Source of the DNA: Isoetes taiwanensis
Taxonomy: Eukaryota > Streptophyta > Lycopodiopsida > Isoetales > Isoetaceae
Assembly (NCBI GenBank): GCA_021234155.1
Contig: JAJEKV010000004.1
Location: 13,172,716 to 13,236,715 of the forward strand
Length of the DNA stretch: 64,000 nt
Reading direction: 5' to 3'
The position numbers and the translations under genes are program-made. The notes below the pieces were generated by a model. That model saw nothing but the letters and a program-made list of their open reading frames with translations, did not search any database and was not told the origin of the DNA. Shown here piece by piece: positions 25,798 through 37,575 of this stretch. Numbering within the stretch: position 1 is the stretch's first letter; every line of letters starts with the position of its first letter.

Positions 25798-26304
25798 CAT
25801 AGAATAACAATGGACGGGCACACAAAAAATGGAGTAGCACAGTTTTATATTTTCTTCCAATTCAATCCACCATGCTTGCTTTTGAAAGCAAGCAAAAATG
25901 TAAGTTATACCTTAAGAATCTGCCGCTCATCTGCAGAAATTGAAAATGGCAAACATTGGGCTTCTCCGGTGATTCCTTCAGGAATAATGCGGTGATTCCA
26001 CGGGAGAGAATATTTATACGGTGATTCCACGGAAGAGAATATTTACGTGGTGATTCCACGGGGGAGAATATTATCGTACGCGGTGATTCCACGGGGGAGA
26101 ATATTACCGTATGCGGTGATTCCACCCCGCGGGGATCAATTCCATGTGATTCATTGCGTAGAATAAAAGGTTGGTGATTCCATCCCGCGGTATTTCAGAG
26201 ACGTGATTCAGCCGGAAGGTATAAAATGGAGCCCTGTCAAACGGATAGCAGGCGGTACCGGATAGCGGGGGCAAGAGGGTACGGATAACGGGGCATGAGG
26301 GTTA

Positions 26305-26370
26305 GTGATTCCGCGGGAGAGTTTCACCGCGATGGAATCAACCAAAACCAGGGTAAAGATATTTTCACCC
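26305..26370 (-). repeat. Right terminal inverted repeat of the Mutator-like element
   Basis: Reverse complement of the left repeat at 24,345-24,410. An identical copy is carried into the tandem duplication at 32,827-32,892. Confidence 0.9.
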
Positions 26371-26904
26371 CTTACTTTGTGTGCAGATATTTGCTTGTCT
26401 TTTTGGGTTGCCCCTAAGGGGGCAAACCCTCATTCATGTGGCTTTGTTGCATATTCTAGGTATCTGCCAGTATATGCTCGAAATATGCCAATAATCGCTC
26501 GAAACCCATTATAGGTTGTAAACTATCGGTTGCCCTTGTTGCTGGGTAGCCACTCTAGAAACCGGCTAATCGATGCTCCTTGCTCGAGCGAAATTGCGAT
26601 GTGCAGAAGATACGTTGGATTAAGGAACGTGGTTGAAGAACTTGTGTCCATTTGCCAACGGAAGACAACTTGAGTGGCCTAAACCTGCTGTTGTAGTTGT
26701 CTGTCTCTGCCTGCAGAAGAGAATGTGGAAGCCTTGAAATTGGAATGGCTGGTGATGCTTGGCAGGATGAAGATTTTCCCCTGAAGGGTGTCTTGACTCG
26801 AAGCAAGTTCAGATTTTCAGATATATCATCAAATTTTCCAAGGTCTAGCTTCTCATCCTGACAAGCTGTATAAGCTCAAGGTAATTAGCATTGCTTTATG
26901 AACA
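26371..26904. other. Non-coding DNA between Mutator-like element and PPR pseudogene
   Basis: I see no domain. The same sequence is repeated at 32,893-33,426. Confidence 0.5.
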
Positions 26905-27415
26905 TGGGGACTACATGTTCTCTGTATAGACAAATGCTTGTGAAAGGTGTAGAGCTAGACAAGGTTGCCGGCATTGCTATCCTAAAGCATGCACCAATTC
27001 AACAAACATTTTTATAAGGTATGTTGATCCATGCCCTCATTATAAGTAAAGGTTATTAATGTGATCTTGTTGTTGGCAATGCCGCGATTGATACGTATGG
27101 CAAGTGTGGATATGTTAATGATGCCCATAGGATCCTTTATAAAATGCCTCAACGGGATGTCATATCTTGGAATTCTATGATAGGACCTTATGCGCTTCAC
27201 GGTCTACCAATTTGGACATCTAGGAAAGCTGGATGAAGTAGAGGACTGTATAATAGCTATACCCCTCCAAGCCAATGCAATGACAGGGAGCTTGTAGGGT
27301 CCATGGTGATGAAGAACGAGGTCGGTGTGCTGCACAACGTGCCTTTGGATTGGATCAAAAGACTAGTGGAGCATATGTGATATTGGCAAACATCTTTGTG
27401 GAGTCTGCCAGGTAA
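26905..27415 (+). pseudogene. PPR protein 3' part with E motif, broken (copy A)
   Basis: Plus-strand PPR wording: 'LYRQMLVKGVELDKVAGIAI', 'LVVGNAAIDTYGKCGYVNDA', 'MPQRDVISWNSMIGPYALHG', then the E-motif segments 'LGKLDEVEDCI', 'LQANAMTGSL' and 'SGAYVILANIFVESAR'. In-frame stops (near 27,015 and 27,058) and frameshifts after 27,200 prevent translation. A one-base loss near 26,986 and a one-base gain near 27,006 shift the frame across 'ILSACTN' relative to copy B. Full proteins of this class would carry many more upstream repeats, so only the last repeats remain. Confidence 0.8.
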
Positions 27416-27860
27416 GCCAAACAGGAGTGCAAAATTGTATGAAGGAAGATTTACTAGCCTGGAAAAACTCATAAACTTATTGATAGTCTACAATAAGAGT
27501 TGATTTAAAATTCTGGTTTTGATCTTGAGGAAGTGAAGTGAACCTGTTCTAGGTATAGTAAGGGATTCTACTCATTTGTCCCAGAATACAGTTGTGCTAT
27601 CATCAGCTGCTTATAAGAATTTTCTTCAAATTGGCAAATGTCATGTAGGTATCATGTTTATATTTGTTCTTTTGACTTAGGATATGATAGTTCTAGACTA
27701 TGGCTTACCACATGGAACAGAATGGCCAAGTCTTGCATGTGGAGAAGAGGGCTACCACAAGGGTAAAAAAGCCAGAGTGATGAGGTATCGTGATAAATGA
27801 AGAACTAGACTCTTTTTAAAGAAAATTCATAATGAAGTAAGGAATGCAGAACACAGGTCA
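27416..27860. other. Non-coding DNA downstream of the PPR pseudogene
   Basis: Nothing recognised. A 'GKPNRSAKLYEGRF'-like frame just after 27,415 may be decayed PPR tail. Confidence 0.4.
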
Positions 27861-28126
27861 AAAGTAAAGGTATTTAATATAATTTGATTCTGTTGATGAT
27901 CATCTCGATGTCGCAGATTATGTTGATTGTGATGAGGCCATTAAACGCCTCAAGCTGGCACAAGGAGTATGATTATATACCGTGTATAGGTGGTTTTGCT
28001 TAGTGGACTATTTCGTCCTCTTGGAGTCCCATGTCACAGGTCCCTTGTATGTATCTTGATTTTCCTTGATAATAGATTGTCGTCCTTCAAAAAAAAAAAA
28101 AAAAAAAAAAAAAGTAAAGGTATTTA
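27861..28126 (+). mobile_element. Short poly(A) retroposon with 16-bp target-site duplication (copy A)
   Basis: AAAGTAAAGGTATTTA occurs at 27,861-27,876 and 28,111-28,126. Between them is a 234-bp body ending in an uninterrupted run of 25 A (28,089-28,113, overlapping the duplication). This is the signature of target-primed reverse transcription by a LINE machinery. The body holds a short open stretch 'DYVDCDEAIKRLKLAQGV' before a stop, so it may be the 5'-truncated 3' end of a LINE or of a cellular mRNA. The source is not recognised. Confidence 0.85.
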
Positions 28127-29795
28127 TCTGAAAATTGTTATAACAACTTGATAACAACCAATTCTTTAAGCTTCAAGTGCAAAGTAATCCGATCATATAT
28201 GCATTGTGCCATTTGATAGGGCCGGTTTGTCAAACAATCACTATGTTTTTAAGAAAAACCTTGAAGAAAAGTGGTACTTCTAGTTTTGCAGTTAGAAGTG
28301 GTGCAATTGTACACTAGAATTGTCCACACTTTATGGATGTACTCTATAATCTAGTGAGAAATTCAGGGCTCGTCTTCTTTGGCTTTAATTTCTTAGTGGA
28401 GATGGTTCTCGGTGCTAATGTGTATGGAAGAAAACATCCATATATCTCAAATAAATGATATATATTTGTACATGTAGCTCTATAGACCCTTTGTATATTA
28501 AGTATGTGCATTTCTCAACTAGTGTGTTGGTGTTACAGTTTTACCCAAGTGGTCTTTTCATGATCAACGAGCAATGCAACGACCATCACACTAGTGCCAA
28601 AGGAATTTGACTTGATGGATCTGACTGAAGTATCCAAACTATGTCCAGACTGTATCTTAGGTTCTGAATCTAAGCATTACTTCAAGTATTATGCAGTGAA
28701 ATATTAAGCAACAAATTTGCACAGAAGTCTATGTACATTACATCAACGGACTATTTCTTGAGAGAAAACCCGATGGTCATGAACAAGATCAATAGGGAAA
28801 ACTTATAACATGCTAGAATTGTAAAACTACGAGGTTGAGGATAGACACGTGTAGTAAGCTTTTTGGTACTTGTTCTGCTAAGCGATTTATGTGGCCGTGA
28901 TTGAATATGATTTATGTGGCCATGATTGAATATATGAATATAGTGAATTGGGGCCAACTTTGAAGAAACCACTCGTTGTTAGCATTGGCATAGTGGTTAG
29001 ACCATTTGTTTGGCTCTCGTCGCCCAAGCAAAAACTCACTGGCCACTACTAATTTAATTATTAGCATATTCGGTATATAATTGGGTTAGCACAACTCTCA
29101 CCTTAACGCCCCGGTTCTCGGATTTACACGGTCAGATTTAATCTGGACCGTTGGCTTCACAGCTGTTACCAGCTAATAACGAGTCCGTGTCTCAAAATTT
29201 AGGCAGATTTCCTGTAACACCCTTGGATAATCGATTCAAAATGGCATAACACCCTAGGGCTTTCTTTTCGCTCTGTTCCGGCAAAGCTCCAGAGAAGGTC
29301 GATGGCTCTGTAAGGCATAAACCCAAAAAAAGAGAGGAAAGGTAGAAAAAGCTCCTTGCAGGGGAAGATACGTTACAGGGAAACCCTTTCCTGGTGAAGC
29401 TGCTTTAACAAAGCTCCACCATAGCTCGCAATATTGCAAGCTCTGAAGCAGTTCTGGAGCTTTATAGCTCGAAATCTCTGGAGCGAAAACCTGTGAATCT
29501 CTGAACCTCTGCAGAAGCTCTATGAATCGGAATAGCCCGGAATCTCTGGATCTCTGCAGAAAAACCTTGTGGCAGATTCATGCATCACTTTTTTGAGAGT
29601 CATACTCACCGGAATGGGGCCTGCCGAAACATATTGCATATTGCCGGAATGACGGATCTGAAGAAAAAAAAACATAAGAGAAATGGATTTGCATTACCAG
29701 ATTAACATCTAGAATGAAAGAGGAATTAGAACAGGGCAGAGGTGAGCTTTGCCAGAACAGGGCAGTGAAAACCCTCGAACCAGGGCGTTAAGGGC
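28127..29795. other. Non-coding part of the duplicated unit
   Basis: No genes seen. GGCATAGTGGTTAGACC near 28,988 resembles a pol III A box but has no B box. At 29,440-29,570 the words 'CTCTGGA', 'ATCTCTG' and 'CTCTGCAGAA' recur as a low-complexity patch. Repeated at 34,643-36,313. Confidence 0.45.
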
Positions 29796-29941
29796 GATAA
29801 CGCCCTGGCCCTCGGGCGTTTACCTCAAAAAAATTTTCGGGCCATGGCCAAAATGGCTCGGATGTGCTGCGCACACCCTCGCCATTTTGGCCATGGCCCT
29901 CAAATTTTTTTTCGGTAACGCCCTCTGGCCAGGGCGTTATC
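29796..29941. repeat. Long palindrome, ~62-bp arms, 23-nt loop (copy A)
   Basis: Arm 29,796-29,857 (GATAACGCCCTGGCC ... GGCCATGGCCAAAATGGC) pairs with 29,881-29,941 (GCCATTTTGGCCATGGCC ... GGCCAGGGCGTTATC) with a few mismatches and bulges. The loop is 29,858-29,880. Such a foldback could be a small MITE or a hairpin RNA source. No target duplication was identified. Overlapping short open frames are by-products. Confidence 0.9.
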
Positions 29942-30508
29942 TACACCATATATGGTGTCTGCATAAAATTTAAAAGGAAAAAAAGAAAAGGTGTTGTGCA
30001 CAACGAGTTGCCATCCAGTGCCTCAAGAGTGTGTTTGCATATTTTCTGTTTTGTAGCTTCGTATTGGATCTTCTTTGTTTAATACAACTACAATATATTA
30101 GCATTTAAGATTTCTAGCCAGGATAGCACAATATGAAGCATGCCTTATTTTGCCAAAGGTTGATAGAATTGCATCTGTCATCAACATAGAAGCTTTGACA
30201 AGGTTTATGCATCTGGTTGTGTCCTTCGCTCTGAGCCCACTGTAAGAAAAGGACTACGGTGGAGTGCGAAATTCTTCCCTAAGATTTCAATTATCAATCG
30301 TTATCGCTCTTTATTCTCATGTTGCTTATGGATTGAGGAAGGTTTCTTAGAATCTTCCTGATCAAAGGTCCTCATTTTGCATTTATTAAAAATGTATACC
30401 TACATCAATGGTGCAAAATAACCTTCACCACCTTAATATACAACCCGAAATTTTACACGAGGTCTTTCTATTATTGAAGCCTCGTCTAAAATTCTAGAAA
30501 ATGATTGG

Positions 30509-30716
30509 CTCTAATGTGATTGGCAGTTGGTTAAAGTTATGCACTTGGTCGGGGGTTCTAAGAGTACCTGTTGTGGCCCGATGTAAAAACCCGGGGTAGA
30601 TATGGGAGAACATGTGCTTACTATGAACGAAGCGTGTAAATTTTTCTTTATATGACTATAGTCACATTATCGAAGAAGATGACTCTAATGTGATTGGCAG
30701 TTGGTTAAAGTTAAAT
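30509..30716. repeat. SINE-like segment between 34-bp direct repeats (copy A)
   Basis: CTCTAATGTGATTGGCAGTT plus AGTTGGTTAAAGTTA wording at 30,509-30,541 recurs at 30,683-30,715. Between them, CGGGGGTTCTAAGAGTACC-TGTTGTGGCCCGATGTAAAA resembles the B-box and 3' region of plant tRNA-derived SINEs. Copy B has the same layout at 37,027-37,231 with small indels. Confidence 0.45.
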
Positions 30717-30840
30717 TAGTTAGAATAGTTAAGGTTAACTACTATGAGTTGGCACACCCAATCTTGGTTTAGTCAGAGGCAAAGTTGAGCTGCATCAGGT
30801 GCTTCGGAATCATTTGTTGGCTAGTGGCATTGGTTGGCAG

Positions 30841-31028
30841 TTCCTTCTTTCAGTCTTGTTTGATGTCTAATGATTTATCACTACTTAGAAAGTAGAGTCC
30901 TTGCCAGTGGGGTTAGTTATTGGGTTTATTTGTGTTCCTTCTTTCAGTCTTGTTTGATGTCTAATGATTTATCACTACTTAGAAAGTAGAGTCCTTGCCA
31001 GTGGGGGTTAGTTATTGGTTTGTTTGTG
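30841..31028. repeat. 94-bp tandem duplication (copy A)
   Basis: TTCCTTCTTTCAGTCTTG at 30,841 recurs at 30,935, and the rest of the unit is near identical. Also present in copy B from 37,356. Confidence 0.85.
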
Positions 31029-31060
31029 TTGCCCATGTTTCCTGGATGGGCGCTTGCTAG

Positions 31061-31193
31061 TGTTATGCACTAACCCCATAGTGTGCTAACCAACCCACCA
31101 AATGGTGGATCTTTAATGGAAATCGTTATCAAATGGGCCCCAGCCCCAACCTTTCCACAACTTTATCCCATCCTAAGGGGTTAGTGCGTAACA
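31061..31193. repeat. 133-bp LTR-like repeat with inverted ends (unit A end)
   Basis: It begins TGTTATGCACTAACCCC and ends GGGGTTAGTGCGTAACA, near-perfect 17-bp inverted ends starting TG and ending CA. ATTAATATCAG follows, which loosely resembles a tRNA-Met primer-binding site. It may be the LTR of a very small (TRIM-like) retroelement. Related copies lie at 37,576-37,708 and 37,819-37,968. Confidence 0.5.
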
Positions 31194-31997
31194 ATTAATA
31201 TCAGCTCCGGCAATGGCGATGGCGATTGAACAGGCTGCGGAGGGTTTTTGTGGTCTTAAAGATCGATTGCAGCTTGCTTGGTTTAGTGAGATCCGGCAAA
31301 AAATGGGGTTTTGCGTGTAGTAGGGTTGGGCGGCTGGGAGACAACACCCCTTTGTCCCCCAAATGGACAGAATGAAGGCGGTAAGCTAATCGAGTGGGGG
31401 AATCAGATCTGCAGCCGGGGATAAGAGGACGTGCGTCGAGGGGTCCTAGAAAGCGTTTTGCTCCATTGATCTGCATTTTAGGACTGATTCCATTGCTCTA
31501 GGTGCGTTTTTATTTCCTGTGATCTGCTTGATTGGTTTGTCAAGTTCTTGCTCATTTTCTCTGATGGCTTGTTTCTTTGCTCATTGCCTGGTATGCTGCA
31601 GATAGTGTTGATCAAATTTTTTCTGATTGTCATGATTGTCGTGCTTCAGTTCCTTATCAAGGTTGCTTGCCCCTCCTTTCTTCCGTGTCGCATCTTGCTT
31701 CCCTTTGATTGATTGGGGTTTCTTTTGTCCATCATGCCTTAGATCGTTTTGACCATTCCCATCCCTGGCTCCATCGGATTGATCGGGGTTCACTGGCCTT
31801 TGTTGGTTCTCCATCGGCGTTTTTCTGCTTCTCTGTTTCTGTCCAAATAACCGCTTCTTCTCTGCCTCTTCGATTTGACCATCACCCATGCACCGTGGTA
31901 TGGTCTTTGAATTGTTTTTTACCATGATCCAAATCTTCAGACGATTTTTGAGTTCTGATGGACTGCTTTGAGATTAGTCCGTTATTCTTCAAAGTTC

Positions 31998-32104
31998 AAG
32001 GGCCTCCCCTTGCCTCCTGGATCATTGGGTTGGCCTTATTTTGGCGAGACATTTCAGCTTTATTCTCAGAATCCTAATGTCTTCTTCCAAGCCAAGCGAA
32101 GAGG
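31998..32104 (+). pseudogene. CYP707A-like P450 exon fragment (copy B)
   Basis: Same captured exon as at 25,483-25,590, but GCCAAACAGAAG has become GCCAAGCGAAG. That is one base shorter, so the last residues before the former splice site are out of frame. The fragment cannot encode a P450. Confidence 0.75.
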
Positions 32105-32826
32105 TTAGGTGTTGTTCTCCCCGCTTTATATCTTGCCGGGGCATTCTTTGATATTGGCAAAGGGTTCAAATCCCCATCCATAAAAATTCTGGGCATTGTT
32201 CTTGCTTTAAAATACCCTGTTCCTTATTTTTTGTTCTTGCTTTAAAGTGGCCATGGCATTGCCGATATTGGCAAGGGGTTCAAATCCCCATCCATAAAAA
32301 TTCTGGGCAGTGCATAGAATAACAATGGACGGGCACACAAAAAATGGAGTAGCACAGTTTTATATTTTCTTCCAATTCAATCCACCATGCTTGCTTTTGA
32401 AAGCAAGCAAAAATGTAAGTTATACCTTAAGAATCTGCCGCTCATCTGCAGAAATTGAAAATGGCAAACATTGGGCTTCTCCAGGTGATTCCTTCCCGAG
32501 GAATAGTACGCGGTGATTCCACGGGAGAGAATATTTATACGGTGATTCCACGGAAGAGAATATTTACGTGGTGATTCCACGGGGGAGAATATTATCGTAC
32601 GCGGTGATTCCACGGGGGAGAATATTACCGTATGCGGTGATTCCACCCCGCAGGATCAATTCCATGTGATTCCGCCGCATAGAATAAAAGGTTGGTGATT
32701 CCATCCCGCGGTATTTCGCAGACGTGATTCCGCCGGAAGGTATAAAATGGAGCCTGTCAGGTACGGATAACGGGGCAGGTACGGATAACGGGGCAAGAGG
32801 GTACGGATAACGGGGCATGAGGGTTA

Positions 32827-32892
32827 GTGATTCCGCGGGAGAGTTTCACCGCGATGGAATCAACCAAAACCAGGGTAAAGATATTTTCACCC
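32827..32892 (-). repeat. Right TIR of the duplicated Mutator-like element
   Basis: Identical to 26,305-26,370 and followed by the same CTTACTTTG (32,893-32,901). Unit B lacks a left TIR, so this half-element cannot be mobilised alone. Confidence 0.9.
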
Positions 32893-33426
32893 CTTACTTT
32901 GTGTGCAGATATTTGCTTGTCTTTTTGGGTTGCCCCTAAGGGGGCAAACCCTCATTCATGTGGCTTTGTTGCATATTCTAGGTATCTGCCAGTATATGCT
33001 CGAAATATGCCAATAATCGCTCGAAACCCATTATAGGTTGTAAACTATCGGTTGCCCTTGTTGCTGGGTAGCCACTCTAGAAACCGGCTAATCGATGCTC
33101 CTTGCTCGAGCGAAATTGCGATGTGCAGAAGATACGTTGGATTAAGGAACGTGGTTGAAGAACTTGTGTCCATTTGCCAACGGAAGACAACTTGAGTGGC
33201 CTAAACCTGCTGTTGTAGTTGTCTGTCTCTGCCTGCAGAAGAGAATGTGGAAGCCTTGAAATTGGAATGGCTGGTGATGCTTGGCAGGATGAAGATTTTC
33301 CCCTGAAGGGTGTCTTGACTCGAAGCAAGTTCAGATTTTCAGATATATCATCAAATTTTCCAAGGTCTAGCTTCTCATCCTGACAAGCTGTATAAGCTCA
33401 AGGTAATTAGCATTGCTTTATGAACA

Positions 33427-33937
33427 TGGGGACTACATGTTCTCTGTATAGACAAATGCTTGTGAAAGGTGTAGAGCTAGACAAGGTTGCCGGCATTGCT
33501 ATCCTAAGCGCATGCACCAATTCAACAGCATTTTTATAAGGTATGTTGATCCATGCCCTCATTATAAGTAAAGGTTATTAATGTGATCTTGTTGTTGGCA
33601 ATGCCGCGATTGATACGTATGGCAAGTGTGGATATGTTAATGATGCCCATAGGATCCTTTATAAAATGCCTCAACGGGATGTCATATCTTGGAATTCTAT
33701 GATAGGACCTTATGCGCTTCACGGTCTACCAATTTGGACATCTAGGAAAGCTGGATGAAGTAGAGGACTGTATAATAGCTATACCCCTCCAAGCCAATGC
33801 AATGACAGGGAGCTTGTAGGGTCCATGGTGATGAAGAACGAGGTCGGTGTGCTGCACAACGTGCCTTTGGATTGGATCAAAAGACTAGTGGAGCATATGT
33901 GATATTGGCAAACATCTTTGTGGAGTCTGCCAGGTAA
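33427..33937 (+). pseudogene. PPR protein 3' part with E motif, broken (copy B)
   Basis: Duplicate of 26,905-27,415. Here the codons around 33,508 still read 'GIAILSACTNSTAFL', the standard PPR wording, so copy B keeps the ancestral frame at a point where copy A is shifted. The in-frame stops and later frameshifts are shared, so decay predates the duplication. Confidence 0.8.
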
Positions 33938-34382
33938 GCCAAACAGGAGTGCAAAATTGTATGAAGGAAGATTTACTAGCCTGGAAAAACTCATAAACTT
34001 ATTGATAGTCTACAATAAGAGTTGATTTAAAATTCTGGTTTTGATCTTGAGGAAGTGAAGTGAACCTGTTCTAGGTATAGTAAGGGATTCTACTCATTTG
34101 TCCCAGAATACAGTTGTGCTATCATCAGCTGCTTATAAGAATTTTCTTCAAATTGGCAAATGTCATGTAGGTATCATGTTTATATTTGTTCTTTTGACTT
34201 AGGATATGATAGTTCTAGACTATGGCTTACCACATGGAACAGAATGGCCAAGTCTTGCATGTGGAGAAGAGGGCTACCACAAGGGTAAAAAAGCCAGAGT
34301 GATGAGGTATCGTGATAAATGAAGAACTAGACTCTTTTTAAAGAAAATTCATAATGAAGTAAGGAATGCAGAACACAGGTCA

Positions 34383-34642
34383 AAAGTAAAGGTATTTAAT
34401 ATAATTTGATTCTGTTGATGATCATCTCGATGTCGCAGATTATGTTGATTGTGATGAGGCCATTAAACGCCTCAAGCTGGCACAAGGAGTATGATTATAT
34501 ACTGTGTATAGGTGGTTTTGCTTAGTGGACTATTTCGTCCTCTTGGAGTCCCATGTCACAGGTCCCTTGTATGTATCTTGATTTTCCTTGATAATAGATT
34601 GTCGTCCTTCAAAAAAAAAAAAAAAAAAAGTAAAGGTATTTA
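34383..34642 (+). mobile_element. Short poly(A) retroposon (copy B)
   Basis: Duplicate of 27,861-28,126, with the same 16-bp target duplication at 34,383-34,398 and 34,627-34,642. The A run is 19 long instead of 25, and one C/T difference lies just upstream (34,502). Confidence 0.85.
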
Positions 34643-36313
34643 TCTGAAAATTGTTATAACAACTTGATAACAACCAATTCTTTAAGCTTCAAGTGCAAAG
34701 TAATCCGATCATATATGCATTGTGCCATTTGATAGGGCCGGTTTGTCAAACAATCACTATGTTTTTAAGAAAAACCTTGAAGAAAAGTGGTACTTCTAGT
34801 TTTGCAGTTAGAAGTGGTGCAATTGTACACTAGAATTGTCCACACTTTATGGATGTACTCTATAATCTAGTGAGAAATTCAGGGCTCGTCTTCTTTGGCT
34901 TTAATTTCTTAGTGGAGATGGTTCTCGGTGCTAATGTGTATGGAAGAAAACATCCATATATCTCAAATAAATGATATATATTTGTACATGTAGCTCTATA
35001 GACCCTTTGTATATTAAGTATGTGCATTTCTCAACTAGTGTGTTGGTGTTACAGTTTTACCCAAGTGGTCTTTTCATGATCAACGAGCAATGCAACGACC
35101 ATCACACTAGTGCCAAAGGAATTTGACTTGATGGATCATTGACTGAAGTATCCAAACTATGTCCAGACTGTATCTTAGGTTCTGAATCTAAGCATTACTT
35201 CAAGTATTATGCAGTGAAATATTAAGCAACAAATTTGCACAGAAGTCTATGTACATTACATCAACGGACTATTTCTTGAGAGAAAACCCGATGGTCATGA
35301 ACAAGATCAATAGGGAAAACTTATAACATGCTAGAATTGTAAAACTACGAGGTTGAGGATAGACACGTGTAGTAAGCTTTTTGGTACTTGTTCTGCTAAG
35401 CGATTTATGTGGCCGTGATTGAATATGATTTATGTGGCCATGATTGAATATATGAATATAGTGAATTGGGGCCAACTTTGAAGAAACCACTCGTTGTTAG
35501 CATTGGCATAGTGGTTAGACCATTTGTTTGGCTCTCGTCGCCCAAGCAAAAACTCACTGGCCACTACTAATTTAATTATTAGCATATTCGGTATATAATT
35601 GGGTTAGCACAACTCTCACCTTAACGCCCCGGTTCTCGGATTTACACGGTCAGATTTAATCTGGACCGTTGGCTTCACAGCTGTTACCAGCTAATAACGA
35701 GTCCGTGTCTCAAAATTTAGGCAGATTTCCTGTAACACCCTTGGATAATCGATTCAAAATGGCATAACACCCTAGGGCTTTCTTTTCGCTCTGTTCCGGC
35801 AAAGCTCCAGAGAAGGTCGATGGCTCTGTAAGGCATAAACCCAAAAAAAGAGAGGAAAGGTAGAAAAAGCTCCTTGCAGGGGAAGATACGTTACAGGGAA
35901 ACCCTTTCCTGGTGAAGCTGCTTTAACAAAGCTCCACCATAGCTCGCAATATTGCAAGCTCTGAAGCAGTTCTGGAGCTTTATAGCTCGAAATCTCTGGA
36001 GCGAAAACCTGTGAATCTCTGAACCTCTGCAGAAGCTCTATGAATCGGAATAGCCCGGAATCTCTGGATCTCTGCAGAAAAACCTTGTGGCAGATTCATG
36101 CATCACTTTTTTGAGAGTCATACTCACCGGAATGGGGCCTGCCGAAACATATTGCATATTGCCGGAATGACGGATCTGAAGAAAAAAAAACATAAGAGAA
36201 ATGGATTTGCATTACCAGATTAACATCTAGAATGAAAGAGGAATTAGAACAGGGCAGAGGTGAGCTTTGCCAGAACAGGGCAGTGAAAACCCTCGAACCA
36301 GGGCGTTAAGGGC

Positions 36314-36459
36314 GATAACGCCCTGGCCCTCGGGCGTTTACCTCAAAAAAATTTTCGGGCCATGGCCAAAATGGCTCGGATGTGCTGCGCACACCCTCGC
36401 CATTTTGGCCATGGCCCTCAAATTTTTTTTCGGTAACGCCCTCTGGCCAGGGCGTTATC
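36314..36459. repeat. Long palindrome (copy B)
   Basis: Identical in layout to 29,796-29,941, offset by 6,518 bases. Confidence 0.9.
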
Positions 36460-37575
36460 TACACCATATATGGTGTCTGCATAAAATTTAAAAGGAAAAA
36501 AAGAAAAGGTGTTGTGCACAACGAGTTGCCATCCAGTGCCTCAAGAGTGTGTTTGCATATTTTCTGTTTTGTAGCTTCGTATTGGATCTTCTTTGTTTAA
36601 TACAACTACAATATATTAGCATTTAAGATTTCTAGCCAGGATAGCACAATATGAAGCATGCCTTATTTTGCCAAAGGTTGATAGAATTGCATCTGTCATC
36701 AACATAGAAGCTTTGACAAGGTTTATGCATCTGGTTGTGTCCTTCGCTCTGAGCCCACTGTAAGAAAAGGACTACGGTGGAGTGCGAAATTCTTCCCTAA
36801 GATTTCAATTATCAATCGTTATCGCTCTTTATTCTCATGTTGCTTATGGATTGAGGAAGGTTTCTTAGAATCTTCCTGATCAAAGGTCCTCATTTTGCAT
36901 TTATTAAAAATGTATACCTACATCAATGGTGCAAAATAACCTTCACCACCTTAATATACAACCCGAAATTTTACACGAGGTCTTTCTATTATTGAAGCCT
37001 CGTCTAAAATTCTAGAAAATGATTGGCTCTAATGTGATTGGCAGTTGGTTAAAGTTATGCACTTGGTGGGGTTCTAAAGAGTACTGTTGTGGCCCGATGT
37101 AAAAACCGGGGTAGATATGGGAGAACATGTGCTTACTATGAACGAAGCGTGTAAATTTTTCTTTATATGACTATAGTCACATTATCGAAGAAGATGACTC
37201 TAATGTGATTGGCAGTTGGTTAAAGTTAAATTAGTTAGAATAGTTAAGGTTAACTACTATGAGTTGGCACACCCAATCTTGGTTTAGTCAGAGGCAAGCT
37301 GAGCCTGCATCAGGTGCTTCGGAATCATTTGTTGGCTAGTGGCATTGGTTGGCAGTTCCTTCTTTCAGTCTTGTTTGATGTCTAATGATTTATCACTACT
37401 TAGAAAGTAGAGTCCTTGCCAGTGGGGTTAGTTATTGGGTTTATTTGTGTTCCTTCTTTCAGTCTTGTTTGATGTCTAATGATTTATCACTACTTAGAAA
37501 GTAGAGTCCTTGCCAGTGGGGGTTAGTTATTGGTTTGTTTGTGTTGCCCATGTTTCCTGGATGGGCGCTTGCTAG

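Larger units (their letters stand above)
24345..26370. mobile_element. Non-autonomous Mutator-like element (Pack-MULE type)
   Basis: The element is 2,026 bp. It starts GGGTGAAAATATC and ends with its complement GATATTTTCACCC. It is flanked by the identical 9-mer CTTACTTTG at 24,336-24,344 and 26,371-26,379. Long terminal inverted repeats plus a 9-bp target duplication define Mutator-like elements. No MURA transposase is present. Inside, subterminal GTGATTCCACGGG-type words recur near both ends, and the middle holds a CYP707A-like P450 exon fragment, the Pack-MULE arrangement. The insertion lies 577 bp downstream of the carboxypeptidase stop codon. Confidence 0.9.
24686..31204. repeat. 6.5-kb tandem duplication, unit A
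   Basis: This 6,519-bp unit is repeated head to tail as 31,205-37,719 (6,515 bp). The units are nearly identical over their whole length. Differences are a few small clusters (for example near 25,230, 25,580, 25,980, 26,250, 26,985 and 30,560) and a poly(A) length change. The left breakpoint is 341 bp inside the Mutator-like element; the right breakpoint follows a short LTR-like repeat. No transposon ends bound the unit, so it is a segmental duplication, not an element. Confidence 0.95.

Noticed and set aside
28980-29050. Possible tRNA gene (GGCATAGTGGTTAGACC)
   Set aside because: Only an A-box-like word; no B box, anticodon arm or acceptor pairing.
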